A stretch of 64,000 bases of DNA from Coptis chinensis (taxonomy: Eukaryota > Streptophyta > Magnoliopsida > Ranunculales > Ranunculaceae), in the NCBI GenBank assembly GCA_015680905.1, contig CM027377.1, forward strand, positions 12,176,501 through 12,240,500, written 5' to 3'. The first letter of the stretch is position 1. Each line of letters opens with the position of its first letter. Position numbers and translations under genes: made by a program. Positions 36,701-47,090 of this stretch are shown here, one piece after another. Under the pieces are notes generated by a model. It ran no database searches, was not told the DNA's origin, and saw only the letters and a list, made by a program, of their open reading frames with translations.

Positions 36701-37257
36701 ATATCCAAACCAAGAAGTTGACTTAACACCCAAATAAAAAGAGGTCTGCTCACTGCTCCTTTCAACCAGCTAACATACAAAAATAAGGGAAGATTTGTCT
36801 CTTTCAATACCCCGCCCAATGATTAGGGCGGTATGCATGCACGGACACACCAAACTATGCGCCAAGTCAATAAGACCCACTCTTTGACTTATTCTGCATG
36901 CATGGGAAGCACGGAGTGGAGTCACTCACACTTTCCTTCCTGAGGGGTCTCATGCTACTTTTATCTAAGGTGCTTCTTAATCTAGCAGTACAGTAAGCAT
37001 AGGCATCATGGGCTGAGGCTTAAGAAACAAAGGTAAAGGCATTTGAATCCAAACCAGGCACACCAGTAGCTGTTGACCCAGTGCCAGGCGCGACTTTAGT
37101 CAATAATAAGTTTATGTCGCCGCATATCGAGATCAGGGCCTACCTACAACAGGAGAAAAGGAAAAAAAGGGATAGTTTGAAACAGGGGCTGATCCTGCCC
37201 CAGTTAGACTTCCCAAGGAATACATTCTAAAGCGCTTGGCATTCCTTCCAGTTCAAA
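33750..37257. other. Nuclear insertion of mitochondrial DNA (NUMT)
   Basis: Base composition changes sharply from AT-rich to nearly balanced, with words typical of plant mitochondrial intergenic DNA such as GAAGCCCCGGGAGC. The left junction follows PPR sequence near 33745; the right junction is at AAAGTTGTGACGACTTGTG (37258), where H-module sequence matching 15254 resumes. No standard mitochondrial gene is recognisable, but the left quarter carries a mitovirus-like polymerase fragment. ORFs at 34932-35314, 35652-35975 and 36571-36819 (minus) are unassigned. The origin is inferred from composition, word usage and the mitovirus fragment; I could not run a search. Confidence 0.72.
33820..34640 (-). 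pseudogene. Mitovirus-like RNA polymerase fragment (N-terminal part)
   Basis: Minus-strand frames at 34532-34242, 34429-34145 and 34093-33821 together resemble the N-terminal portion of the RNA-dependent RNA polymerase of mitoviruses, capsidless RNA viruses that replicate in mitochondria. A telling motif is SLTRSGFPRIIP (about 34250-34290), followed by an IRRKDDKAD segment. The frames are shifted relative to each other, and the GDD catalytic region is absent. Mitovirus-derived fragments are known in plant mitochondrial genomes, so this probably came along with the mitochondrial DNA. It is a broken fossil, not a virus. Confidence 0.72.
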
Positions 37258-38544
37258 AGTTGTGACGACTTGTGTTGCAGTATAAATAGGCAAGCAGAAA
37301 AGTTGTTCCAGCAACAGAAACAACACGAATTTCTAACCCTGTGAATTTCTCTTACTCATGAGCGGAAAACGAGTCATTTGCTATTTAGATCCAGTTATTG
37401 ATAGCTTCTGAGAGAAGTTGGAAGGGTGGCAAGGAAGGCATCTCTCGCATCATTACAATTAAGGGTACCCTTTCAAGTCTCGAGGTTTACTATAAAAATT
37501 TGTTCTATATTATGCTCCACATAGGATGCCCAAATTGAGAGGATTATCAGTAATCTCAGTAGACACTAGACAGAGATAAACTCGGGATAGGTTACTGAAG
37601 TTCTACGTGAATACAAGCTCACCAAGTTTCTGATTTTAAATGAATTAAAGGCTTCCAAAGGTTTCATATGATGTTCAAATAGGCTAGTCCTATACTCCTA
37701 TATGTATGCCCATACACAGAGCCAGTAATACATTAGCTCACAATACGTAAGCTGCATAAAAAGAATTTCGTAAACTGATTACCCGGTGGCTCAGACTCTA
37801 ATACAATGGACAGCTTCAATTAGTAACTGACAAAACTCATTAAAGAATGATCATACGATGTAAAATAAGAACCAGGGAATTCCAACACAATGCATAAAGA
37901 CGACAGGTTTAGTTCTGGAAGTATTGATACCACAAAATACTATTGATATAACACCGTACACAAAGTGACAATCGATACAAGTGCGAGTTTCTATATTAGT
38001 CTATTAGTCTTACATAAGATGTTCAAAATAGGTTAGTCCTAAACGGCTAAACGTATGCCAATACACAGAGGAGAAGCAATATCTTAGCACATAAAAAATA
38101 AGACCACAAAATAACAATTGCGTAAATCTTTAGGTTGCCAGGCATTTCAAAGTCTAATATAATCTATTGATATAAGACTAACCCCATTAAAGAATGATCA
38201 CACAAGGTAAAAGAAGAACTAGGACATTCCAACTCAATGCATGAAGACATCAGTTCTAGTTCAACAAGTATTGAAACCATGAAATACTATGGAGATGGTC
38301 ATAGTAGAAAACGATACAAATGCAAGTGCATATATTAACCTTACGAAAATGGCATGTTTCGATTGCAGCATGATAATAATAAGTTAATAACCTTTCTAAA
38401 CTAAATGGCTAACATTTGCGATAATTAACATTAATAAAATCTACCAGGCAATAATTTCAGACATATTAAACAAAATGTAATGCAAAATAAATAAAGAAAT
38501 ATTATCTCCACACGATGCTAAATATGACGGAAGATCCAGATTAC

Positions 38545-38601
38545 CTGGCAAGGATTTCAGACACGTTAAATGAAACATATCTTGCAATTGTGCACTACCT
38601 T
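38545..38601 (-). other. 57-bp exon-like cassette, unit 4 H1
   Basis: Minus-strand TTTGCTTAG and GTAATCTG flank 57 bp with an open frame reading GSAQLQDMFHLTCLKSLP. Confidence 0.42.
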
Positions 38602-39505
38602 CTAAGCAAACAACAGATAGTTTTGCAATCGTGATGACTTATGTTGACCAGTAGAAGTAGGCAAGTAGAAAAGTTGTTTCAGTAACAGAAACAACGTGAG
38701 AAATGCAAGTAGAAACAAACGAACAAAATACTCATTTCAGTAAAAACAAAAGAGCTAGAAACTTATTGATGACTTATTGATCGCTTCCAAGAGAAGTTAC
38801 AAGGAAGGTTTCTGTCTACATGGGTTTGCGTCATTTCAATCAAGGGTACCCTTTCAAGTTTCGCGGTTTACTATATGCCCTTCTTCTATATATTCCACAT
38901 AGGGCGGCCAAATTGAGAGGATTATCAGTAATCTCAATAGAAAGAGATAACTTGGGATAGGTTACTGAAGTTCTACGTGAATACAGCTCACTAAGTTTCT
39001 GATTTTAAATGAATTAAGCATTCTAAAGGTTACATATGATGCTCAAAGGCTAGTCCTATACACCTATACGTATGCCCATACACAGAGCCAGTAATACATT
39101 AAATAATAGATAAGCTGCATGAGAACAATTTCCTAATCTGTTTACCAGGCGGGCTCAGAGTCTAATATAAAAGAATGATCAGATGATGTAAAATACGAAC
39201 AAGGTCATTCCAACACAATGCATAGAGACGTCAGGTTTAGTTCTAGAAGTACCAATACCACGAAATACTATTGATATAAGACCGTACACAGAGTGACAAT
39301 CAATCCAAGTGAAAGTTTATATATTAGTCTTACAGAAATAGCATGTTCAAATTGCAGCATGATAGGAAGTGAATAACCTTCCTAGATTAAATGCAGACGA
39401 TTGCACTATTTAATACTAAAACAGCCTACCTCGAAACATTAAAAGAAAAAAGGTTAAAAAAATTATCTCAACACGATTCTAAACGTGACAAAAGATTGAG
39501 ATTAC

Positions 39506-39562
39506 CTGGCAAGGACTTCAGACATGTTAAATGAAACAGATCTTGCAATTATGCACTACCTT
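39506..39562 (-). other. 57-bp exon-like cassette, unit 4 H2
   Basis: The same length and boundary dinucleotides as the other cassettes. It is followed upstream on the minus strand by the 55-bp I block. Confidence 0.42.
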
Positions 39563-39686
39563 CTAAGCAAACAACTGAAAGACTTGTAAACGTGGCGAGT
39601 TATTGTTGAATAGTATAAATAGGAAAACTGAAAAATTGTTCAAACAACAAAAACCACAAGCAAACGAAAAATTGCAAGTACTTTAC

Positions 39687-39741
39687 ATCTGATGCAAAAT
39701 ATCATGTGGCAATCATTTAACAACTCAATGATGGGCCTCCA
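39687..39741 (-). other. Exon-like I block, unit 4
   Basis: On the minus strand, GTTCATTAG precedes and GTAAAGTACTT follows a 55-bp block with an open frame reading WRPIIELLNDCHMIFCI. Its phase is compatible with the open frame of the next cassette. Equivalent blocks lie near 4250, 16435 and 27425. Confidence 0.35.
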
Positions 39742-40149
39742 CTAATGAACTTCCAGAATACGATTTGTAGTTTACGACCACTTGAAGTTGTTTAGTCATC
39801 TGATGTGTTACCTTCCTAAGGCAGTTGCCTCCACACTGCAGGGACAATTAGGATTGGAGCTATTGAATTCTGGTGGTTATAATATATTCACGTACACCTG
39901 CCATGAGTAATTTTGTCATTTACTAACCAATATCATTCAAACCTATATAAGGTTGGACCTACAATATAAACTACGAGAAGTCTTTCCTCTCGTCCCTAGA
40001 TAATTTCCCTTTTTTACTCAACGAAGAACAGAGAACCTGGTCCATCCACCACGTTCTCTCCCCCTTTCAACTAGGTCTCCCTCTCACCAGAACAAGGGAA
40101 CCTCAGAAGCACCAGTTAGTGCAATTTGTGGTGGTTCTTGTAAAGCAAC

Positions 40150-41250
40150 TTCAACTCTCATCTCGCTCACATCTTCTTACAGGAACGACACACCGATTGA
40201 AGCAGGCACCACTTCAATGTTCTCGCTAAATCCTGCTGCTCAGTTCCCATTTCATCTTCAAGGGAAACTTCATAAGGTGCATTGTGTAATTGTTTCTTAT
40301 CCCTGTTCACCACACCACCATCTATTTCTGTTCAACCGTTCGACCTAATTCCCTAAAATGCTCTGCAAGACCTCTTCGGAAGCAAAGATTTGACAATAGG
40401 AACACTTTCAAGAATGAAAAAAATTAAATCCATCAGAAAATGATCTAAAGAAAGAAATGGAAAATAAGAACTGTTTTTGGTTCACCTCTAAACAAAATTT
40501 AGAAAGTGTCAGAATAGCTTTTGTCAATTAAAGAGAACTGCTACCGGCCTACCGCTTTTAAGGGTAGAAACCTCCTACCCCACTAACGGACAAAAATAAA
40601 CAACGGGAAAATGCTGATACCAATTAGACTTCTTTCTTTCCTTTCTCATCCTCTATTGCCTCTACTGAAAAAAAAAATCAAATGAGAAAACTCTCTCTTT
40701 CTCCCCAACTATTTCCCAAAACTTGGCATGAACCATCAGTCCATCACCAGATCAGGCGGCAATGGGTTCATATTGATCACAGATGTAAATAACATTTCCA
40801 ATCATACATTTTGTAGTTTCATCGAGATTTAAACGGATCCATTCTTTTTGGTTTGAGCAAAGCAAAGAATCAAGCCAAAAAAAAGTTTGATTATTCATAT
40901 TCAATTTCACCTAATCAAGTCTAGAAACCCAAAATCAAATTCAATTGGAATCAAATCTTGGTTGAAACATTAGATTAACTTATTCTAAGGTTCAATTCTT
41001 GATGTATGAACTCTAACCCAAGTTTGGTGTTAAAGAATTGAAGTTACTAATTTTCGTGTTCTGAATGGATCTAAAAAGAATAAAAGATACTTTTACAGTG
41101 TAGTTAGATTCTGAGGAGGAAAGGGAGACACTAGGAACAAAGCATTCATCTATGCTTCGATTTAGTTTTCTCCTCTTGATTTTATGTTTTCCCACTTTAT
41201 GATTGACATTGAAAATGTTTGTATACCAAATTACGTATTATAAGGCGAGA
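40150..41250 (-). other. J module of unit 4, exon-like on minus strand
   Basis: Same structure as 27900-28878 but with several substitutions that break the long frame seen there. No recognised protein. Confidence 0.35.
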
Positions 41251-41514
41251 GAAGCGTGAAGGAACTTACTTGTACATCGCTGGTGGTTTGAAAGAGCTAT
41301 GGCCTATGGGAAGGAACTAAGGAAGGCAATTGAGGTGCTAAGATACCCTTAAATATTCAAACATAAATTGTACAAAAAAAGGTCATTAACCAGCATTTTC
41401 ACAAAGACATTTATCAGTTAACTATGTATTGTAAAATAAAAAACTTTGGGATTAAGAAAAAGTTTTGTAAAAGGTTTCAAATAGTAAAACAACTTTCGTA
41501 CAAGTAGTAAAAAA

Positions 41515-41830
41515 ATGTCCCGTCTTTTACAGATAAAAACAAAACAAAGACATTTGTCATTACCAGCGTTCCAACAAAAACATTTGTCATTACCAGTGTT
41601 CCTACAAAGACATTTTCCAATTTTAAGAATGAAAAAGAAAATAAGTTGCCATCTTTTACAAAGAAGAAGAAAACAGAGACATTTGTCATTACCAGCGTTC
41701 GCACAAAGACATTTGTCCACTTTAAGAATGAAAAAGAAAATAAATCACCATCTTTTACAAATAAGAACAAATCAGAGACATTTGTCATTACCAGCGTTCC
41801 CACAAAGACATTTGTCAATTTAAATAGTGA
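41515..41830. repeat. ~99-bp minisatellite, copy in unit 5
   Basis: The core begins near 41549, 41581, 41680 and 41779, giving spacings of about 32, 99 and 99 bp. The 99-bp period is a multiple of three, so a 142-codon minus-strand frame stays open across it (41477-41905). I treat that frame as a by-product of the repeat. Confidence 0.85.
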
Positions 41831-41997
41831 AATAGAAAATAATAAACCAATAGAGAAAGGATCCAAACACAAACAAAAGTTTTCACACAACAATTTTGAA
41901 AACAAAAGTCTTATCTTGTTGATTTGTATGACTTTTTCTTAATCAAACAAAGAAACATTTACATTAATTGGGAAGGGAAATGTGAACCATCCACAAA

Positions 41998-42365
41998 CAG
42001 GGGCGGACCCAGGAATCCCGAGTCGCGTTTTAAGTTCTAAAGAAGTATCACCCTCCCTGGCCTCAACTCTTGGAATTGAGGAGGGCTCTCGTGACTTGGT
42101 GCAATTTTAACTCTTGAATTTAAGGAGGGATTCTGATTTGGCGCATTAAGAGATGGTGGAGTGGATGATAACGAGTTAGCCTATGAAGTTTGAGTAGTTA
42201 AACTTTCAAACCTCCTCAGTCCTATACTAGATTAGATAAATCTTCTAATGTTGTAATGCGTTATGCAATTGATAAAAATCAACTATAAATGAAAAAGAAC
42301 AGAGACTAATTTCTAAATTTTGGTACCAATTCCAAAAAGAAGTCCAAAGCCAGCCTAAACAATCA
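41998..42365. mobile_element. Possible hAT-type fragment (one end only)
   Basis: The stretch begins CAGGGGCGGACCCAGGAA, a word often found at the ends of plant hAT-type elements, and does not match the other array units. No inverse copy is visible where array sequence resumes near 42365, so it is truncated or misassigned. Confidence 0.4.
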
Positions 42366-43180
42366 TTCTGGTATACCTAAAAGGAACATTGATAGCCTTA
42401 CACAAGTAAACATGACAACAATTCTATAAAAACAAGTATACAGAAAAGAAAAGATACGAATCCCCTCTTCCTCAAAGTTGAAGATGCAGCAAACCCCTTA
42501 ATATATCTCTGTGACTCTTTTGCCTTTGTAATTGGGAGGGAAAGATATAGACTTATAGGATTAACCACCATTTTCACAAAAAAAATTATCAGTAGGCTAA
42601 GTATTGTGAAATAAAAACCTTTAGAAAAAGAAACAAGTTTTGTAGAAATTTTAAAAACAATAACTTTTGTAGTGACACCATTATGAATGCGTTATATACC
42701 AACTAATGTACAAACAAAATGTCATTATTTGGTGTTCCCCCAAGAAATTTATAGCTCAGGTAAAAAAGGACAAGTTTCAAACTATTAGAAAATGAGAACT
42801 GGTTTTGCAATCGTAAACATTACCAAAAAGATACAACCTTTATACCACGAAATGTCATTACCAGCGTTCCCACATAGACAATGGTCAATTTTGGAAAACA
42901 AACAGTGTCTTTTTTTAAAGATCAGAAGTCAGAACGGTCTAGTTACGTGTCAATTTCTAGTGGAACTAAAGTTGTGGTGTGTTTAGTTATAATATAAGTA
43001 TTGATTTGAATATCTAATCTATCTATAATGAACAACAATATTAAATAATTATAATGAACCAACTATAATAATTAGGGATTGTAAAAAAAACCAACTTCAG
43101 TAAAATTAGGGTCTATGAAGAAATAAAATTGGAAAAGAGGGAGAGAAATTGGCACTTGAAGAAACAGAGGGAAAGAGTTG

Positions 43181-43188
43181 TATTTATA
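43181..43188 (-). promoter_or_regulatory. TATA box-like core promoter, unit 5
   Basis: TATAAATA on the minus strand followed by CAACTCTTTCCCTCTGTTTC, the same TATA-plus-pyrimidine arrangement as units 3 and 4. It lies about 2.3 kb downstream of the PPR stop codon and would drive transcription leftward through 41900-37258. Confidence 0.42.
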
Positions 43189-43429
43189 GGATTAGTCCAC
43201 TTTCTAAAAACAAACAAAAGGCGGTGAAACTGTAAGCAATGGACTATTAGCTGTCATTGGGCTGGGCCAGGATAAAAGGGTCAGGGGATAAAGCCCATTG
43301 GGCCGTGACAGGCTGGCGGACAAGATTCTACAACAGAAGTCATCGTTCCTGTCAGAGAAGCAACTAACAGTGCCATGACAAAGCATGAAATAGTTAGTTG
43401 GTCAATGGTACCTTGTGAAAACTGAAAAG

Positions 43430-44880
43430 TACCAGTTAGAACTGATTCATTCGTGTGGATATGGTTCACTGTTGATTTGTGACCGAGGAAGTGACCAATA
43501 GCACTTCATTTGGTGCAAAGCATGCATTGCCAGGGTGCATTTACCAATACAAAGATAAAGAATCTACAAATGTTATGTACTACTGCAATTTTTCTGTAAA
43601 CTGTGAAGGATGCAGACCTCCGTAGTGACATTTTCTAAAGGTTTCAACTAATCTCCTCTCTTGAGGACATTCATATCTGTAGAACACCAAAAAGCAATTA
43701 TCTTATTCAGTCTACTGTAATAGTAATACTGTCAATCTTATTTTCACATTGTCGTCATAACATGCCTGAGTTTACATTTCACTGTCTGCCATAAATGGCA
43801 TAATACCGCTTGATCACTCTGCAAACATTGTATTCGTGATCATTAAAAAGTGAACCAACAAAACAGATAGCTGAGATTGAATACTTGGATGCCCTTATGT
43901 TTCTTTCGGTCCTACTGTAATGGGTTCTCCCTACACCAGTAAGCTTTCTTTCACAACAAATTGCATTTTCCTCCGCATCTTTCTCAATGTCCAAGTATCC
44001 TTCACCTACATAATTGCAAACATAACTATGATTCGTCAACTGATTACTCTGCATGCAAGTATGGATTAGTGGAAGTAACTACAACATATACCGACCCGTA
44101 AATGCCAAATCAAAGTACATAATACATGCTGAATTATACGAAACGAGTATTAAACTTTTCTGTTCACTCAATTATTTGATGTGAACACTTTCTGTCATTT
44201 TCTCTCTGACAGATATTTGACACAGATTCAGGATTCAAAGAGGGCACCACACAAAATAAAGGACTCCAGACCCTCTACACAGATATATGGAACAAAAGCA
44301 GTTAGCAGTATATACATATCTAGTAAACAGAACAAGATCAAATACAGGAAACCTCACAACAGATCAAACTTCAAGAACAAGTGGTTGAACAACATATCAC
44401 ATGTATTCCACACATACAACAAATCAAGATATTCTTTGTATGTTTCTTGTATGGATCTAATCGTGTCTACAGTTACAATCAACACCTAATGTTTCCTCTT
44501 GACATTACATTACCCAGAATAGTCAGGACTTGGTCTCGAAATATTGATGGTATATTATCACAAAAAGAAAGAGAAGAGAAATAATAGAATCTCCGACACC
44601 AATATAATCAAAACAAAAAGGGGGAAAAGTGATACCAACTTATCGCACATGACTGTGGGGAAGAAATTGACCAAGTATACACGCAGATCAAGGTGTTTGC
44701 TAGACATTTTTTGCTTAAACATCAGGATCCAAGCCACCTATTTCCCTGGCCAGTTAAATACAAAAAAACTAATAAAAACAACTACTAGGAAAAAACTCAA
44801 TATTATTTACAGTCATTTTCCTAAAGTAAGCATACCGTTCAAGAACAGGGGTGCCAGCAGCCAGAGTCCATTTTAGGAAT
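43430..44880. repeat. PPR 3'-flank block, unit 5
   Basis: Closely matches 10430-11880 in unit 2. It contains short plus-strand frames (for example 44181-44489) without recognisable domains. Probably non-coding downstream sequence of the PPR genes. Confidence 0.55.
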
Positions 44881-44939
44881 AAAGCATGCAGCAAGAATCG
44901 GCCAGATCTAACCGTCAAGAATCCAACTGATCATCATCT

Positions 44940-45395
44940 TCTCGAAGATCTTGCATGTATACCATCTGTTAGTGTGTTCCCTCACCCGCTATAACTCACG
45001 AATGCAACCTGGTGTCTTCTCTACCCCTCTGTCCTTCATCATTTTCCTTATTCTCTTTGCATCATTTTGTTTCCCATCAGTTGTATACGTGTTGTACAGT
45101 ATACCATAGGCTCCACTATGATTCTAACTGAAAGAGCCTCTAAGTTGCAACACCTGCCAACTGTGGTTTTTGGTGATCACAGCAGGAAGTCAGAATTGCT
45201 CTCCTAGCAATTGCTACTTCAGAAGTGCTACACGAATATGGTATTCTTTGCATGACTTCTTTTGCCTCTTCAAATAACTCAGCTCGGCTAAGAATATCTG
45301 CCAAACATCCCTAATGTCCACTCTTCAATTGAACACCACTACAGTAGCCATGCTATTTAATATTCTGCGGACTTTCAAGAGGCATGCCTGAATAC
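44940..45395 (-). pseudogene. Degenerate PPR C-terminal duplicate, unit 5
   Basis: The minus strand keeps the pattern AKRIRKMMKDRGVEKTPGC (about 45015-45070) and, upstream, the segment corresponding to the repeat before the E motif, with frame breaks. It lies 130 bp past the stop of the main PPR copy on the same strand. Confidence 0.7.
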
Positions 45396-45522
45396 CTAAT
45401 AAAAATTCAATATAGCAATAGCCTTTCTAAAGCAAGCATATCGTCCAAGAACCAGGGGTGCCAACAGCCAGTTATTCAATTTAGGTAAATAGCATGCAAC
45501 AAATGTTGGGTAAATTTAACCC

Positions 45523-47078
45523 TCAAGAATCCAACAGCTTGTTCATCTTCTCCAAGACTTGGTATATGTCTTCCATCTGCGGGTGTGTTTCCTCACCTGC
45601 TATAAACTCGTGAACTAAACCATTGAGGTCAATTGAGCTGCAACCTGGTGTCTTCTCCACCCCTCTATCCTTCATAATTTTCCTTATTCTCTTTGCATCA
45701 TCATATCTCCCATCAGCTGCGTACATGTTAGACAGTAGAACATAGGCACCACTATGACGTTCTAACTCAAATAGCCTCTCAGCTGCAACACCTGCCAATC
45801 GTGTTTTTTGTTGATCACAGCAAGAAGCGAGGATCGCTCTCCAAGCAACTGCTTCTTCGGATGAGCTACTTGAACGTGGTATTCTTTGCATGACACGTTT
45901 TGCCTCTTCAATTAACCCAGCCGGCTAAGAAAGTCTACCATGCATCCACAATGTTCACTTTTTGGTTGAATACCATATACAGTAGTCATGCTATTGAATA
46001 TATGTAGACCTTCAAGAGGCATACCTGAATAGCTGCAAGCAGTAAAAACTGCAATGAAAGTAATATCATTAGGCTTAAAACCAGCTTTATCCATTTCCTT
46101 AAATAGCTTAATTGCATTCTGTCCATCCCCATGCATTGCCAATCCAGAAATCATTACATTCCAACATATGGTATCTCGTTCTCCCATGTCATCAAACAAC
46201 TTTGTAGCCAAAACCAAATTCCCACACCTTGCATACATATCAATAAGAGCAGTACTCAACCGAATACTCAACAATGACCGCTTTCTGTCCAAGTATCTGT
46301 GTATCCATATCCCAATATCCATAGCACCTAAATGAGCACAAGCAGAAAGAACACTAACAAAAACAGCTTCATCAGGCTCAAAACCAGCCACTTGCATTAG
46401 TCGAAACATTTCTAACCCCTCTTTAAAACAATTATTCTGTACATAACCCGAAATCATAGAACCCCATATTCCTCTATCCTTCACAGGTGCATTATCAAAA
46501 TACAAACACGAAGTTTCAACATCCCCCTTCTTTGCATAACCAGATATCATAACTGTCCACGACACAGCACTTCTCACTGGCATTTCATCAAACAATTTTT
46601 TCCCTTCTACCATACTACCACATAATGTATACATAACTAACAAACTATTGCCCACAAAGATATCATACAGAAAACCCAATTTCAAAACATCCCCATGAAT
46701 CTGTTCACCTAACATACAGTTCTGAAGGTAACCACAAGCCTTCAATACATAAGGAAGAGTATAATTATCAGGAAACAAACCACATTCCAACAACTTACTA
46801 TACACTTGAATAGTTTTAACCAATTCCCCATTTTGTAAAAAGGTTTTAATCATTGTATTATATATACAAAGTGTAGGCTGTTCAATATGTTTAAAAAGTA
46901 AACATGCATGGTTTAAACTTCCATGAATTGGGTGGTCTGCACAGAAAGCTAGAATTCTACTTACAACATAATTGTTTTTCCCAAGTCCATATGTGATTAA
47001 CTGTGCTTGAGTTTGTTTCAGTTGTTTTATGTTTTTACATTTTTCCAATAATTTCAGACATCTAGGCTTTGACATCAA
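45523..47078 (-). pseudogene. PLS-class PPR gene, E-type, one-base frameshift
   Basis: About 515 codons. It starts MMSKPRCLKLLEKCKNIKQL at 47078, has roughly ten PPR motifs of the P, L and S types (for example NTMIKTFLQNGELVKTIQVY, NVMISGLAMHGDGQNAIKLF), and ends in an E motif with GVEKTPGCSSIDLNGLVHEF; there is no DYW domain. Such proteins bind organelle transcripts and usually specify C-to-U RNA editing sites. The frame breaks near 45920, where CAGCCGGC stands against CAGCTCGGC in unit 4 (33486): one base is missing and the 388-codon frame stops early at SRLG. All else is open, so this is either a recent pseudogene or a sequence error. Units 2 and 4 carry older broken copies. Confidence 0.92.
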
Positions 47079-47090
47079 ATTAAAGAGGTC

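Larger units (their letters stand above)
37258..39680 (-). repeat. H modules of unit 4 (partial copy plus H1, H2)
   Basis: An extra partial stretch (37258-38010) joins H1-type sequence to H2-type sequence; near 38010 it switches back to H1 (38011-38860), then H2 (38920-39660). The switch at GTCTTACATAAGATGTTC looks like unequal exchange between H1 and H2. Confidence 0.55.
29271..41270. repeat. Array unit 4 (PPR relic, mitochondrial insertion)
   Basis: The landmark is truncated at 29271. The minisatellite is at 29460-29660, a composite Tourist-like element at 30066-30807, the TACGCC block at 30890-31100, the leader at 31740-31845, PPR relics at 32540-33745 and mitochondrial DNA up to about 37257. 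An extra partial H copy at 37258-38010 precedes the usual H1 (38011-38860) and H2 (38920-39660). The I module is at 39687 and J at 40150-41250. Confidence 0.75.
121..47090. repeat. Degenerate tandem array of five long units
   Basis: The same ordered modules recur five times in the same orientation. A landmark reading CTGGTGGTTTGAAAGAGC occurs near 129, 7266, 17511 and 41279, and a truncated version is at 29271. It is followed each time by the ~97-bp minisatellite, then blocks containing TACGCCATTACAG, then AGGGTTTATAAACAAATAAA-type leader sequence, then the H1/H2, I and J blocks. Units 2, 4 and 5 contain PPR sequence between leader and H; units 1 and 3 do not, so the ancestral arrangement may have been a longer higher-order repeat. 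The array ends at the start codon of the rightmost PPR copy. Boundaries are approximate because I compared by eye. Confidence 0.85.
41271..47090. repeat. Array unit 5 (rightmost, ends in PPR gene)
   Basis: The modules are: landmark 41271, minisatellite 41515-41830, partial TACGCC block near 42370, block 42560-42860, leader 43070-43188, PPR 3' flank 43430-44880, a degenerate PPR tail, and the nearly intact PPR copy. No H, I or J follows; the sequence right of 47090 is unrelated to the array. Confidence 0.75.

Noticed and set aside
41477..41905. 142-codon minus-strand frame and 102-codon plus-strand frames across the minisatellite
   Set aside because: Frames are open on both strands only because the 99-bp period is a multiple of three; the same block in other units has different frame breaks and no recognisable domain.
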